Shown in pieces: positions 44,592-57,702 of a stretch of 64,000 nucleotides of DNA. The notes beneath the pieces are model-generated. The model did not search any database and had not been told where the DNA came from. It saw nothing but the letters and a program-made list of their open reading frames with translations. This DNA comes from Saccharothrix sp. HUAS TT1. GTDB lineage: Bacteria; Actinomycetota; Actinomycetes; Mycobacteriales; Pseudonocardiaceae. Position 1 is the first letter of the stretch. The number at the start of each line of letters is the position of its first letter. The stretch covers positions 7,812,001 through 7,876,000 of the forward strand of contig NZ_CP160453.1 of the NCBI RefSeq assembly GCF_040744945.1, in the 5' to 3' direction. The translations under genes and the position numbers were made by a program.

Positions 44592-46412
44592 TCAGGCGCG
44601 GGAGAGCCAGACCGCGGAACGCGGGGGCAGCACCAACTCCGCCACCGCGCGCACGTCGGCGTCGCGCGCGGTGCGGCGGGAGGCGCCGGGCGTCGCGGCG
44701 GCGTCCGGCACGGCCACCACCGCTTCGAGGGCGCCGGAACCGCCGAACTCGACGGCCTCGGTGTGCAGCACCACCTCCCACACCCCGGCCGACGGCAGCG
44801 GCAGCCGGAAGCCGGGCCGCGACCGGTCGCCGAAGTTCGCCACGCAGACCACGTCGGCGGCGCCGGGCGCACGGCGGGTGAAGGCCACCACGCCGCGCTC
44901 CGGGTCGTCGTCCACCAGCCACTCGAAGCCGTCCGGCCGGTCGTCCGCCCGGTGCAGCGCGGGGAACTCCGCCTGCACCCGGTTCAGCGCGGCCACCAGG
45001 CGGGCCAGGCCCGCGTGCACCGGGTCGGCCAGCAGGTCCCACGCCAGCTCGCGGTGGTCGGCCCACTCGTGCGGCTGGCCGAGCTCACCGCCCATGAACA
45101 GCACCTGGCCGCCGGGGTGCGCCCACATGTGCGCGAGCAGCACCCGCAGCCCCGCCGCGCCACCGGTCTTGGCGATCAGCGAGCCCTTGCCGTGCACGAC
45201 CTCGTCGTGCGACAGGGGCAGCAGGTAGCGCTCGCTCCACGCGTAGTCCAGCGGCAGCTTGAGCCGGTCGTAGTCGCCGTCGCGGAAGTAGCGCAGGGTG
45301 TCGTGCATCCAGCCCAGGTTCCACTTGCGGTCGAAGCCGAGGCCGGACGACGACGTGACGCCCGGCCAGGTGGTCGACTCCTCGGCGATCAGCAGCGCGT
45401 CCGGGTGCAGCCCGGCCACGGTGGCGGTCAGCTCGCGCAGGAACGCCACCGCCTCCAGGTTCTCGTTGCCGCCGCGCTCGTTGGGCTCCCACTCCCCCGG
45501 TCCGCGCGAGTAGTCGCGGTAGAGCATCGACGCCACCGCGTCGACCCGCAGGCCGTCGACGTGGAACTCCTCGATCCAGTACAGGGCGTTGGCCACCAGG
45601 AAGTTGCGCACCTCCGGGCGCCCGTGGTCGAACACGTAGGTGCCCCAGTCCGGGTGCTCGCCCCGGCGCGGGTCGGGGTGCTCGTACACCGGGACGCCGG
45701 TCAGCCGCCCCAGCGCCCAGTCGTCCTTCGGGAAGTGCGCGGGCACCCAGTCCAGGATCACGCCGATGCCCCGGCGGTGCAGCACGTCCACCAGGTGCCG
45801 CAGGTCGTCCGGGCTGCCGTACCGGGCGGTCGGCGCGTAGTACGACGTCACCTGGTAGCCCCAGGAGCCGCCGTACGGGTGCTCGGCCACCGGCATCAGC
45901 TCCACGTGCGTGAAGCCCAGGTCCACGACGTGGTCGGCCAGCTGCTCGGCCGCCTCCCGGTAGCCCAGGCCCGCCCGCCACGAGCCGAGGTGCACCTCGT
46001 AGACGCTGATCCGGTCCGGCCGGTGCCGCCACGAGCCGTCGGCCCACACGTGCTCCGATCGCGCCACCACCGACTCGACCACCGGCGGCGGCGTGGTGCG
46101 GAACGCCATCGGGTCGGACTTGCCGCGCCACACGCCGTCCGCGCACAGGATGTGGAACCGGTAGCGGTGCCCGGCCCGCGCCAGCGGCGCCACCGTCCGC
46201 CACACCGGGACCAGCGGGTCGCACACCAGGTCGACCTCGGGGCCCCAGTCGCCGCTGACCCGCACCGCCCGCGCCCCGGGCGCCCAGAGGGTGAAGCGCA
46301 CGCCGTCGTCCACGACGTGCGCCCCCAGCACCTCCCACAGCCGCTCGTGCCTGCCCTCGGCGATCAGGTGGCGGTCCAGGTCGGTCAGCACGGGCGCGGC
46401 GACGGCCGTCAC
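44592..46412 (-). CDS. glgB: 1,4-alpha-glucan branching enzyme
   Basis: 606 residues. A CBM48 domain (about 25-110: DGVRFTLWAPGARAVRVSGDWG) precedes a GH13 barrel with VYEVHLGSW, MPVAEHPYGGSWGYQ, the nucleophile Asp in LRVDAVASM, the Glu in LIAEEST and Asp in LSHDEVVHGKGS. It moves glucan segments to alpha-1,6 branch points. It is short for GlgB because the extra N-terminal domain is missing. The frame stays open far upstream, but that part is antisense to the maltokinase gene. The GTG at 46412 overlaps the maltokinase stop by 4 bp (GTGA). Last gene of the glgE-treS-mak-glgB operon. Confidence 0.93.
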   Translation of the reverse strand: MTAVAAPVLTDLDRHLIAEGRHERLWEVLGAHVVDDGVRFTLWAPGARAVRVSGDWGPEVDLVCDPLVPVWRTVAPLARAGHRYRFHILCADGVWRGKSDPMAFRTTPPPVVESVVARSEHVWADGSWRHRPDRISVYEVHLGSWRAGLGYREAAEQLADHVVDLGFTHVELMPVAEHPYGGSWGYQVTSYYAPTARYGSPDDLRHLVDVLHRRGIGVILDWVPAHFPKDDWALGRLTGVPVYEHPDPRRGEHPDWGTYVFDHGRPEVRNFLVANALYWIEEFHVDGLRVDAVASMLYRDYSRGPGEWEPNERGGNENLEAVAFLRELTATVAGLHPDALLIAEESTTWPGVTSSSGLGFDRKWNLGWMHDTLRYFRDGDYDRLKLPLDYAWSERYLLPLSHDEVVHGKGSLIAKTGGAAGLRVLLAHMWAHPGGQVLFMGGELGQPHEWADHRELAWDLLADPVHAGLARLVAALNRVQAEFPALHRADDRPDGFEWLVDDDPERGVVAFTRRAPGAADVVCVANFGDRSRPGFRLPLPSAGVWEVVLHTEAVEFGGSGALEAVVAVPDAAATPGASRRTARDADVRAVAELVLPPRSAVWLSRA

Positions 46413-47730
46413 GACGCGCCGCCGATCAGCTCGCGCACGGCCCGCAGCGGCACCGGCAGCCAACCCGGCCGGTTCGCCGCCTCGTACCGCACCTCGTACA
46501 GCGCCTTGTCCAGCTGGTAGGCGCGCAGCAGCGCGGACGCGGCCCGCAGGTCGACCCCGGACTCGCTGGCGTACCCGGCGAGGAACGCCCGCTGCGTGTC
46601 GCGCACCCAGTGCCGGCTGCGCCGCTCGTCCTCCACCGACCAGTACGTGGCGGTCAGCCGGTGGTGCCCGGCCACGTAGTCCAGCGACCGCAGCATCCCG
46701 GCCACGTCGCGCAGCGGCGAGTCCGGCCGGGCCCGCTCGGCGGGCGGCGCGGACGGCTCGCCCTCGAAGTCCAGCAGCACCCACCGGCCGTTGCCGCGCA
46801 GCACCTGCCCGAGGTGCAGGTCGCCGTGGACGCGCTGCACCTCGCCCGGCGAAGCGGCCCGGACCCGGTCGCCCAGCGCCACCCGCAGCGCCGCCGCGTA
46901 GGGCCGCAGCGTCGGCGCGACCTCCAGCGCCTCGGCCAGCCGGGTCAGGAACCGGTCGGCGACCGCCCCGTGGTCGGCGGGCGCGGAGCCGAGCGCGCGC
47001 CCCAGGTCGGCGTGCACGGCCGCGACGGCGACCCCGAGCCGACCCAGCTCGCCGACCAGGTCCAGCTCGCGGGTCGTGCCGGTCAGGGTGTGGCCCAGGT
47101 CGACCCGGGCGGCCTCCCAGCCGTCGACCCCGTTGTCCACGAAGGACTCGACCAGGCCGAGGGTGTCCGTGCCGTCGAGGGTGATCGAACCCAGCAACCG
47201 CGGCACGTACAGGCTGTCGCGCAGCACCCGGTGCAGCGTGAGGTCGGGGTTCTCCCCCGTCCACACCCGCCGGAACAGCTTGAGCACGCTGTGGTCGCCG
47301 ACCACCAGCGAGGTGTTGGACTGCTCCACGCCCATCGGGCGCACGTCGCCGGGGTCCTCGGGCAGGTCGACGCCGGGCTCCGGCCGGAACTCGACGGCGC
47401 CCGCCGTCCCGGACCGCGCCACCAGCTCGTACAGCCGGGTGACCAGCTCGGGGTCGGCCAGCGCGTCGTAGTGCACCTCGTCGCCCGCGGTCCCGATCAC
47501 GGCGTCCGCCAGGCCCGCGGGCAGGTCCGCGCGGATGCCGACGGGCACGTGGAAGCGGCCGTGGGCGGTGTCGACGACGGCGATCACGCCCCGCACCTGG
47601 CCGCTGTCGCCCGGCCCGTCGGCGAACACCTCGACCCGCTCGACGGTCACCTCGCCCGCGTCCTCGGCGGGGAACCACCGCTGCCGCGGCAGCCACCCGG
47701 CCAGGCCGGAGAACCCGGTGATGGCAGTGG

Positions 47731-47734
<4 letters not shown>
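46409..47734 (-). CDS. mak: maltokinase
   Basis: 441 residues, the usual length of Pep2/Mak. An N-terminal cap ([12 protein letters not shown], typical of the family) is followed by a phosphotransferase lobe with [11 protein letters not shown] (catalytic Asp) and [10 protein letters not shown] (metal-binding Asp), and a C-terminal [20 protein letters not shown] block. It phosphorylates maltose with ATP to maltose-1-phosphate, the donor used by GlgE. It overlaps treS upstream (ATGA) and glgB downstream (GTGA). In some actinobacteria mak and treS are one polypeptide or complex; here they are separate but coupled. Confidence 0.93.
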
Positions 47735-51422
<3,688 letters not shown>

Positions 51423-51448
51423 CAGGTCCACCTCTCGGACTGGGAGAC

Positions 51449-51475
51449 GTGGGCGCTCCCTCGGGAATCGCCCAC
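51449..51475 (-). promoter_or_regulatory. palindromic hairpin in the glgE leader
   Basis: GTGGGCG (51449-51455) pairs with CGCCCAC (51469-51475), with an inner TCCC/GGGA match. It lies 27 bp before the glgE start. It may be an operator or an mRNA structure; it is not the CebR/CelR box. Confidence 0.4.
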
Positions 51476-51551
51476 CCAATCGAGAATGAACCCGGGCAAA
51501 CTCCTTGACCATCAATCCGGAACCACTGGGAAAATTTCACGTAGTAGCCCG

Positions 51552-51597
51552 GAAAAGCACGGAACCCGGCAGTCGACAATGTCGACGCCGGGTTCCG
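51552..51597 (-). terminator. terminator of the VOC/SDR/ABM/SnoaL operon
   Basis: On the minus strand an 11-bp stem (51587-51597 with 51560-51570) carries an inner pair of GTCGAC palindromes (51572-51577 and 51581-51586) and is followed by GCTTTTCC. The structure is a long, nearly perfect hairpin 12 bp after the VOC stop. Confidence 0.8.
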
Positions 51598-51608
51598 GGC
51601 GGTATTTC

Positions 51609-52022
51609 CTACAGTTCGTCGCGGTAGCCCTGGCTCACCTCGACCACGACGCCGTCGGGGTCGGTCAGCCAGGCGCTGCGCCAACCCGGGATGAAGCTGT
51701 CGAAGTCGACCGGACCCAGGTTGACCTGCGCGTCGTCGCCCATCTGCCGGAGCAGGGCGTCGACGTCGTCCACCTGGAAGGCCAGGTGCCGGACCGCGCC
51801 GACGTTGTCCGGGCCGTCGCGCTCCACCAGCGTGGGCGCGCCGGCCGCGTCCACCGCGGCGCCGCCGAACAGCTCCAAGTACACGTCGCCCGATTTCAGG
51901 AAGACGATCGACGTCTCCCCCAGGTCGAAGAACCGGGCGCGCTTGAAGCCGAACCAGCGCGTGTAGAAATCCTCGGTCGCTGCCAGGTCGCGGCAGTTGA
52001 GCGCGACGTGGGACCACTTCAT
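51609..52022 (-). CDS. VOC-superfamily protein
   Basis: 137 residues: [28 protein letters not shown] at the start (His and the module 1 pattern) and [22 protein letters not shown] at the end (metal-binding Glu). Fold family of glyoxalases, dioxygenases and resistance proteins. The ATG at 52022 has a GAAAGG site. It is the last gene of a four-gene minus-strand set with SDR, ABM and SnoaL proteins, followed by a strong terminator. Confidence 0.83.
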   Translation of the reverse strand: MKWSHVALNCRDLAATEDFYTRWFGFKRARFFDLGETSIVFLKSGDVYLELFGGAAVDAAGAPTLVERDGPDNVGAVRHLAFQVDDVDALLRQMGDDAQVNLGPVDFDSFIPGWRSAWLTDPDGVVVEVSQGYRDEL

Positions 52023-52066
52023 GGGATCGCCTTTCGGTGAGGTCGGTCGGCGACCCGTCCGCCGCG

Positions 52067-52870
52067 TCAGTCCGCGGGCAGCCCGACCAGCTCGCTGCTG
52101 AGCCGCCACAGCCGCTGCCGCGCGGACGGGTCGTAGCACTGCTCGTGCGCGCGGGCCTCGCGGACGCCGTCGTAGTAGCGCCCGGTGATCCCGGCGAGGT
52201 CGTCGGAGAGCGCGAGGCGCAACGTCGCCTCGGAGCCCTCCGCCACGGTGCTCATGGTGTAGCCGAAGGTCTCGTGGACCATCTTGGTGCCCATCAACGA
52301 CGCCGGGTGCAGGCTGTTCACCGTGGCCTGCGCCGGGTCGAGCCGCTGGGCCAGCTCGAAGCAGGTCGCGATCTGCGCCAGTTTGCTCTGCCGATAGGCG
52401 CGCAGCGGCTCGTAACCCCGGTGCAGCATCACGTCGTCGAAGTCGATCGGGCTCTGCCCGGCCGACGCGACGGTGACGATCCGGGCGGCGGGTGACAGCA
52501 GCGGGAGCAGCAGCCTGGTGAGCAGGAACGGGGCGAGGTGGTTCACGGCGAACCTGAGTTCGTGTCCCGCCTGGTTCTCCAGGCGCCGGTCGTCGCGGCG
52601 GCCCGCGCCCATGCCGGCGTTGTTGATCAGCACGTCCACCCGCGCGCCGTCGTCGGCCAGGCGCGCGGCCAGGTCGCGGACCTGGTCGAGGTCGGCGAAG
52701 TCCGCCAGGTAGGTCCGCGCGTTCCCGCCCACGTCCCGCGCCGCGTTGGCGAGGCGTTGCTCGTCACGACCGTGGATGATCAGGTCGGCCCCGGTGGCGG
52801 CGAGCCTGCGCGCCAGGTCCAGGCCGAGCCCGTCCGTGGCGCCGGTGACCAGGAAAGTGCGGTCCTTCAA
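52067..52870 (-). CDS. short-chain dehydrogenase, retinol dehydrogenase-like
   Basis: 267 residues with TGATDGLG (9-16), INNAG, a Ser near VTVASAG and Y-R-Q-S-K as catalytic Tyr/Lys (YRQSK, a common variant in the WWOX/retinol dehydrogenase-like group). The long C-terminal part ([19 protein letters not shown]) is also typical of that group. NAD(P)-dependent; substrate unknown. It lies between the ABM and VOC genes, 44-49 bp from each, in one operon. Confidence 0.86.
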   Translation of the reverse strand: MKDRTFLVTGATDGLGLDLARRLAATGADLIIHGRDEQRLANAARDVGGNARTYLADFADLDQVRDLAARLADDGARVDVLINNAGMGAGRRDDRRLENQAGHELRFAVNHLAPFLLTRLLLPLLSPAARIVTVASAGQSPIDFDDVMLHRGYEPLRAYRQSKLAQIATCFELAQRLDPAQATVNSLHPASLMGTKMVHETFGYTMSTVAEGSEATLRLALSDDLAGITGRYYDGVREARAHEQCYDPSARQRLWRLSSELVGLPAD

Positions 52871-52919
52871 CGGTGTTCTCCTCGGGTGTTCGACTCTCGA
52901 CCGGGCGCCGTGACGCCGG

Positions 52920-53237
52920 TCAGGCCAGTTCGGTGACGGCCCGCACGCTCTGCGAGACGGGGTCGCCCTCCAGGCAGTGGGCGAATTCCTCCCACACCGG
53001 GATGATCTTGGCGAGGTGGTCGTCCAGGTTCTCCTGGCTCTCCCAGCGCTCGAAGAGGGTGAACTTGTTCCCGTCCTCCTCGTGGCGCAGCCAGACGAAG
53101 TCCACGCAGCCCTCGTCCACCAGGGACAGGCGCTGGATCTCGGCCAGCACCTCGACGGCCTCGGCCTGGTGCTCGGGCTTGACGGTGATGTGCAGCAGGA
53201 ACGTGGGCACGGTGATCCCCTTCACGGACGTGGTCAC
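52920..53237 (-). CDS. ABM-family (antibiotic biosynthesis monooxygenase-like) protein
   Basis: 105 residues with the ABM dimeric ferredoxin-like pattern: FLLHITVKPEHQAEAVEVLAEIQRLS, CVDFVWLRHEEDGNKFTLFERWESQENLDDH. These small enzymes oxidise quinones or aromatic intermediates without cofactor, or handle haem or reactive sugars; many are unassigned. The GTG start overlaps the SnoaL-like gene stop (GTGA). Confidence 0.8.
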   Translation of the reverse strand: MTTSVKGITVPTFLLHITVKPEHQAEAVEVLAEIQRLSLVDEGCVDFVWLRHEEDGNKFTLFERWESQENLDDHLAKIIPVWEEFAHCLEGDPVSQSVRAVTELA

Positions 53238-53665
53238 GGCAGCGGCACCCCGAGCTGGCGGAGCAGGCCGGCGGTGTCGGCCTGGACCCAGCGCTCGGCG
53301 ATCTTGCCGTGCTCGAAGCGGAAGACCTCGATGCTGGTCCACGCGATCGGCTCGCCGGTGGCGCGCTGACCGAGGAAGTCCTTGACGAACCGGCCGGTGA
53401 AGGTGATGTGGATGACGACCTTGTCATCGCCCGCCGGGTAGATCAGGTCGTGGTGCGAGGTGAACGCCATCGCCTCGTGCGCCTCGGCCAGCAGCACCTT
53501 CAGCTCGGCGACGTCGCGGACGCTCCACGCCGGGTTGTTGTCGGTGAAGCCGGGCGCGAACAGCTCGTCCATGTCGTCGTAGCGGCGCTCGTTGACGACG
53601 TCGTTGAGCGTGCGGATCGCGAGGACGTTCTGCTCCTCGACGCGCAGCGGATCTGTTGTGGTCAC
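53234..53665 (-). CDS. SnoaL-like (NTF2 fold) protein
   Basis: 143 residues. The SnoaL polyketide-cyclase-like pattern is seen: VNERRYDDMDELFAPGFTDNNP, AEAHEAMAFTSHHDLIYPAGDDKVVIHITFTGRF and FRFEHGKIAERWVQADTAGLLRQLG. Members act as cyclases, hydrolases or isomerases on small molecules. The GTG at 53665 has GGAGG 8 nt upstream. First gene of the SnoaL-ABM-SDR-VOC operon; the divergent XRE regulator starts 715 bp away. Confidence 0.82.
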   Translation of the reverse strand: MTTTDPLRVEEQNVLAIRTLNDVVNERRYDDMDELFAPGFTDNNPAWSVRDVAELKVLLAEAHEAMAFTSHHDLIYPAGDDKVVIHITFTGRFVKDFLGQRATGEPIAWTSIEVFRFEHGKIAERWVQADTAGLLRQLGVPLP

Positions 53666-54380
53666 TGGGTTTTCCTCCGGTGCCGTGTGGACTGTGCACG
53701 ACCAGACTGCCGACCGGGGGCAGGTCGGACAATCAGCCCGGGTCCACTGTGGCAACTGCGCTGAGACGTGCCGGGAGCGCTCGACCGGTGAACGGCGCGT
53801 CGCCATTCCCCTTCGGCGCGTGCGTGCGCACGCAGTCGGTCGACGAGGATTTCCCGCGCGAATGCGTGACCGCGCCGCGCAATGCCGTGAGCGCGTACCT
53901 GTCGGTGATGGCGGACGGTTTTTCTCGCGCCGGGGGAACACGTGTTCGGCGCACCCGACGCCATGCCCGAAAGCCGGCCGACCGGCACGCCCGGCGAGAT
54001 CCGCCGCTGGGCGGGCGCTGCGGGATCACGTAGGGGCAGGATCACAATTCCTGCGCCCAAGCGGATTCGACTGGTCGCACCGGCGGGACGGGAGGGGTGG
54101 GCGATCGGGTCGGGCGGCGCCGGGTGTTCGCTCACCCACGACGACTCGCCGCCCAGGTCTTCGGCCGGCCGGGCGGTCCTGGTCGGCTCGACCGGACCGG
54201 CGTCGGGCGCCGCGTTCACCGCGCGCGGGGTCACCACCGGCGGCCCGTCGACGGCGCGCGACAGCATCAAGGCGATCTCCTGTGGTGGGAAGGATGCGCT
54301 GTCACGCCCTGTGGACCCGCCGCGCCGAATACGATGACCGCGATTTCCCCGGCTCGGCCCGACCGCGCGGAGAACACCTG
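53666..54380. other. 715-bp intergenic region without a recognisable gene
   Basis: It lies between the divergent SnoaL and XRE regulator genes. Several reading frames are open, as expected at this GC, but none shows a known domain, a convincing ribosome site or a conserved-looking protein. Base composition is patchier than in the flanking genes, with T-rich spots near 53920. It must hold the promoters of both flanking genes; I could not place them with confidence. Confidence 0.4.
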
Positions 54381-55208
54381 ATGACAGACCACCGCAAACG
54401 TGAGCTGGGCGCGTTCCTGCGCGCCCGGCGGGAACGGCTCAAGCCGCAGGACGTCGGACTGGACACCGGCGGCAGGCGGCGCACACCCGGGCTGCGCCGG
54501 GAGGAGGTCGCGCAGCTGTCCGGCGTCGGCCTGACCTGGTACACGTGGTTGGAGCAGGGCCGCGACATCCCGTCGTCCCGGCAGGTGATCGAGGCCCTGG
54601 CCACGACCCTGCGGCTGGACGACGACGATCGCGACCACATCTTCGAGCTGGCCGGGTTGCGCGCGGCCGAACCGCGCTCCCCCGACGGCGAGCTGCCCTC
54701 GCTCGTGCAGCGGGTGCTGGACAACCTGATGCCGAACCCGGCGTACGTGTTCGACCAGCGGCTGGACATCCTGGCGTGGAACGCGGCGCAGGCGATGCTG
54801 TGGCTGGACCCGGCGAAGGTCGAGCCGGCCGAGCGCAACCTGCTGTGGCTGATCTTCACCGACCCGATGGTCCGATCGCTGCTGGTGGACTGGGAGTCCG
54901 CGGCCGGCAGCGTGCTCGGCCAGTTCCGGGCCGCCGCCGGTCGCAACAGCTCCGACCACCGGTACGTCGAGATCGCCGACCGGCTGCGCCGGGTGAGCCC
55001 CGAGTTCGGCAAGCGCTGGGACTCCTACCCGGTCGCCGAGTTCGACGTCGAGGTCAACCGGCTCGACCACCCGAAGGTCGGCCGGATCGACCTCGACCTG
55101 CTGCACCTGCGGCTGGTCGAGCACCCGACGCTGACCGTCGTGCTCCAGACGCCGGTCGGACCGGTCGACTCGGCCCGCATCGCGACCCTCCTCGACCGGT
55201 ACGAGTGA
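54381..55208 (+). CDS. XRE-family regulator with MmyB-like ligand domain
   Basis: 275 residues. The N-terminal HTH (about 8-80) shows LGAFLRARRERLKP, RRTPGLRREEVAQLSGVGLTWYTWLEQGRD, the typical opening of this actinobacterial group. The C-terminal MmyB-like domain (LDNLMPNPAYVFDQRLDILAWNAAQAML) probably binds a fatty-acid-like or other small ligand. Such regulators commonly control a divergent SDR or SnoaL gene, which fits the layout here. A hairpin overlaps its stop codon. Confidence 0.88.
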   Translation: MTDHRKRELGAFLRARRERLKPQDVGLDTGGRRRTPGLRREEVAQLSGVGLTWYTWLEQGRDIPSSRQVIEALATTLRLDDDDRDHIFELAGLRAAEPRSPDGELPSLVQRVLDNLMPNPAYVFDQRLDILAWNAAQAMLWLDPAKVEPAERNLLWLIFTDPMVRSLLVDWESAAGSVLGQFRAAAGRNSSDHRYVEIADRLRRVSPEFGKRWDSYPVAEFDVEVNRLDHPKVGRIDLDLLHLRLVEHPTLTVVLQTPVGPVDSARIATLLDRYE

Positions 55209-55308
55209 CCGCCCGCGGGTGCGGGCGGTCACGTGCACTCGCGACGGCGTCCCGGCCGGTCGGGCACCGGGTGGTGGGCGCCAAGGGGGAAGGGACGCCC
55301 ACCACCCG
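55205..55308. terminator. two stem-loops between XRE regulator and MFS genes
   Basis: A perfect 12-bp stem with a GGGT loop (55205-55232) includes the stop codon of the regulator gene. A second 13-bp perfect stem (55268-55280 with 55296-55308) follows. They separate two convergent genes and probably terminate one direction each. Confidence 0.7.
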
Positions 55309-55361
55309 TCCGGGCCGACTCGGGGGATGATCGGCACGACCAGGACACCGTCGCGGTGCGG

Positions 55362-56873
55362 TCAGGCGGCGGCGCGCTTGCGGGTCAGCGTCACGCCGAT
55401 CACGGACGCGACCACCGAGACCACCACCGCCACGATCAGCGCGTAGCGGAAGCCCGCCACCAGTGAGGCCGGGTCGGCCTGCTCCAGCGGCGTGCCCTCG
55501 CTGAGCAGCCCGCCGGTGACGCCGACCGCGATCGCCGCGAACGCCGCCGCGCCGAGCGCCGCGCCGAGCTGCTGCGAGGTGTTCAGCAGGCCGCCCGCCA
55601 GGCCCTGCTGGTGGTCCGGCACGCCGGACGTGGCGGAGATGCTGACGATGACGACCGCGGAGACGTGGCCGAAGCCGATGACCGCCATGCCGACGAGGAT
55701 CCACCAGATCGCGCCGGTCGCGGGCAGGACCGCCAGCGCCACGGTGCCCACCGCCTGCATCAGCAGGCCGCCGACGAGGGTGGCGGTGCTGCCGAGCTTG
55801 CCCGACACCTTGCCCGCCGCCATGCCGGCCACCACCGCGGTCGCGCCGAGCACGGCGAACGTCAGACCGGTCTGCAGCGGCGTGAAGCCCTCGATGCCCT
55901 GCAGGTACAGGGTGAGGATGTAGGCGATGCCCACGAACGAGCCGATCAGCAGCACGTTGATCAGGTTCGCGGTCAGCAGCACGCGCTGCGCGACGACCTT
56001 GAGCGGGATCAGCGGGTGCGGGCTGCGCTGCTCGATCACCAGGAACGCGGCGAACAGCACGATCGACACCACGAGCGAGACCAGCCAGCCGAGGCCGCCC
56101 TGGGTGATCGTGGACAGCGCGTACACCATGCTGATCACCGAACCGGTGATGGTGACCGCGCCCGGCACGTCGAGCTTGCGGTTGCTCTCCTGGCCGCGGC
56201 TCTCGCGGATCAGCTTCGGCGCCAGCAGCGCCGCGCCGAGGCCGATGGGCACGTTGACGAAGAACACCCAGCGCCAGTTCAGCACGTCGGTGAGGATGCC
56301 GCCCAGCACCACGCCCGACACGAAGCCGAACGACAGCACCGCGCCGTAGACGCCCAGCGCGCGGTTGCGCTCAGGGCCTTCGGGGAACGAGGTGGTCAGC
56401 AGCGACAGCGCGGCCGGCGCCACGACGGCCGCGGCCAGGCCCTGCGCGCCGCGCAGCAGCACGAGCTGGACGTCGTCCTGCGCGATGCCCGCCACCAGGG
56501 AGACCAGGGCGAACGCGACCAGGCCGATGATGAACAGCCGGCGCCTGCCGTAGAGGTCGGAGATCCGGCCGCCGAGCATCAGGAACCCGCCGAAGGTGAT
56601 GGCGTAGGCGCTGATGACCCATTGCAGGCCGGAGGTGGTGAACCCCAGCTCGGCCTGGATGACCGGCAGGGCCACGTTCGTGATCGAGAAGTCCAGCGCG
56701 ATCATGAACTCGGCCAGGCACAGCAGCAGCAGGACCAGCCCGGCGTTCGGGCGCCGTCCCGTCGCGGTCGAGTCGGTCGTGCTCGTGGTGGTGCTGGTCG
56801 TGCTCGCCGAGTCCGACGCGACGGTGCCCGTCGGCGTCGGCCCTGCGGCCGTTTGGTCGGCCATGTGAGACAA
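55362..56873 (-). CDS. DHA2-family MFS exporter
   Basis: 503 residues, about fourteen helices, with FMIALDFSITNVALPVIQAEL, LQWVISAYAITFGG, LGGRISDLYGRRRLF and the LNWRWVFFVNVPIG signature. It is clearly paralogous to the exporter at 43089-44534. An N-terminal Ser/Thr-rich leader (about 10-40) precedes helix 1. The TTG at 56873 is chosen because AAGGAG stands 6 nt upstream; an ATG three codons later is too far from it. A CCTAGTAGT/ACTACCAGG inverted repeat lies 84 bp upstream. It may export a product of the flanking operons. Confidence 0.86.
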   Translation of the reverse strand: MSHMADQTAAGPTPTGTVASDSASTTSTTTSTTDSTATGRRPNAGLVLLLLCLAEFMIALDFSITNVALPVIQAELGFTTSGLQWVISAYAITFGGFLMLGGRISDLYGRRRLFIIGLVAFALVSLVAGIAQDDVQLVLLRGAQGLAAAVVAPAALSLLTTSFPEGPERNRALGVYGAVLSFGFVSGVVLGGILTDVLNWRWVFFVNVPIGLGAALLAPKLIRESRGQESNRKLDVPGAVTITGSVISMVYALSTITQGGLGWLVSLVVSIVLFAAFLVIEQRSPHPLIPLKVVAQRVLLTANLINVLLIGSFVGIAYILTLYLQGIEGFTPLQTGLTFAVLGATAVVAGMAAGKVSGKLGSTATLVGGLLMQAVGTVALAVLPATGAIWWILVGMAVIGFGHVSAVVIVSISATSGVPDHQQGLAGGLLNTSQQLGAALGAAAFAAIAVGVTGGLLSEGTPLEQADPASLVAGFRYALIVAVVVSVVASVIGVTLTRKRAAA

Positions 56874-57239
56874 AGTCGGCTCCTTGATATCGCCGGCGTT
56901 ACGCCGATGCGCTCACTCTCCCCACCCCGCAACCGGGTAACCAGACCAGAGTCTTTCCTAGTAGTGGGACTACCAGGCTGGGCCGCGCCGGCGGCTCGCG
57001 CGAGGCGTTCCGGACGCATCACCTGCGCATTCGTGCCGGTTCGAAAAACCAACGCTCGGGTCGGCCTCGAACAAGGCGCTACCGCAATTCCGTCAAGTCC
57101 ACCCAGTTGCACCGGCTGCCTTGCCTGGACCCTGTGACGCGGATTGACTCGTGTCGTCAAACAAGACACCGAGATGTCACAGCGGGTGACGGCCATCACG
57201 GTCTGTTCACAACCGCCCGGGGCACAGGGGAGAAATTCA
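56874..57239. promoter_or_regulatory. 366-bp divergent control region with an inverted repeat
   Basis: No gene is seen. CCTAGTAGT-GGG-ACTACCAGG (56957-56977, one mismatch) looks like a regulator site for the MFS gene. Nearer the SnoaL-like gene, TTGAC-N7-GTCAA (57144-57160) and GTCAC-N5-GTGAC (57176-57190) are further palindromes; TTGACT at 57144 may be a -35. Confidence 0.45.
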
Positions 57240-57674
57240 GTGGCAGCAACCCTCGACAATGATCTGATCAGCCGCTTCGTCGGCGATTGGTACCGCGCCC
57301 TGGACGAGCACGTGACCGAGGAGGAAGTCCTCGGATATCTCGTCCAGGACAATCCCGAGATGACCTTCCCGGAAGGCAAGCTGACTTCCGTCGAGGAATT
57401 CCTGGGTTGGTACAGGACGGTCGTCAACCGCTTTTTCGACGAGGTGCACGAAGTCACCGGGGTCACGTCTTCCATTCGTGGCGACGTGGCCGACGTCAAG
57501 GTGCGCGTGAATTGGCAGGCGCGCATCTGGAACCCGCCGGCGGCGACCAGCCAGTGGCTGGGCTTCGACGCCGACCAGACGTGGCAGGTGGTGCGGGACG
57601 ACGCCGGGCGGCTGCGGATCCGCTCCTACGTCGTCGACGCCCTGCACCCGATGCCCGGCTCCGCCGAGCTCTGA
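57240..57674 (+). CDS. SnoaL-like (NTF2 fold) protein, copy 1
   Basis: 144 residues. Helical start (LISRFVGDWYRALDEHV), then FPEGKLTSVEEFLGWYRTVVNRFFDEVH and an antiparallel sheet ending in DADQTWQVVRDDAGRLRIRSYVVDALHPMPGS. This fits a cone-shaped NTF2/SnoaL fold. It is similar along its whole length to the protein encoded at 60207-60692 (see findings). The GTG at 57240 has GGGGAG 7 nt upstream; a longer frame upstream lacks such a site. First gene of an operon with DJ-1, ThDP and sugar-enzyme genes. Catalytic role unknown. Confidence 0.78.
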   Translation: MAATLDNDLISRFVGDWYRALDEHVTEEEVLGYLVQDNPEMTFPEGKLTSVEEFLGWYRTVVNRFFDEVHEVTGVTSSIRGDVADVKVRVNWQARIWNPPAATSQWLGFDADQTWQVVRDDAGRLRIRSYVVDALHPMPGSAEL

Positions 57675-57702
57675 GCGAACCTCACAACCAGGGAGTAGAG
57701 AA

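Noticed and set aside
46413..47696. The glgB reading frame stays open far upstream and could suggest a fused larger protein.
   Set aside because: The extension is Arg/Gly/Ala-rich antisense noise over the maltokinase gene, which is intact in another frame with all family motifs; a GTGA overlap gives a normal glgB start.
51449..51475. The glgE leader palindrome GGGCGCTCCC looks at first like a second CebR/CelR box.
   Set aside because: It lacks the AGCGCT core with the right arms (TGGGAGCGCTCCCA) and pairs as a different, longer hairpin.
53942..54337. Open plus-strand frame in the 715-bp gap, possible small gene.
   Set aside because: No domain, no good ribosome site and a random-looking composition; left as unassigned intergenic DNA.
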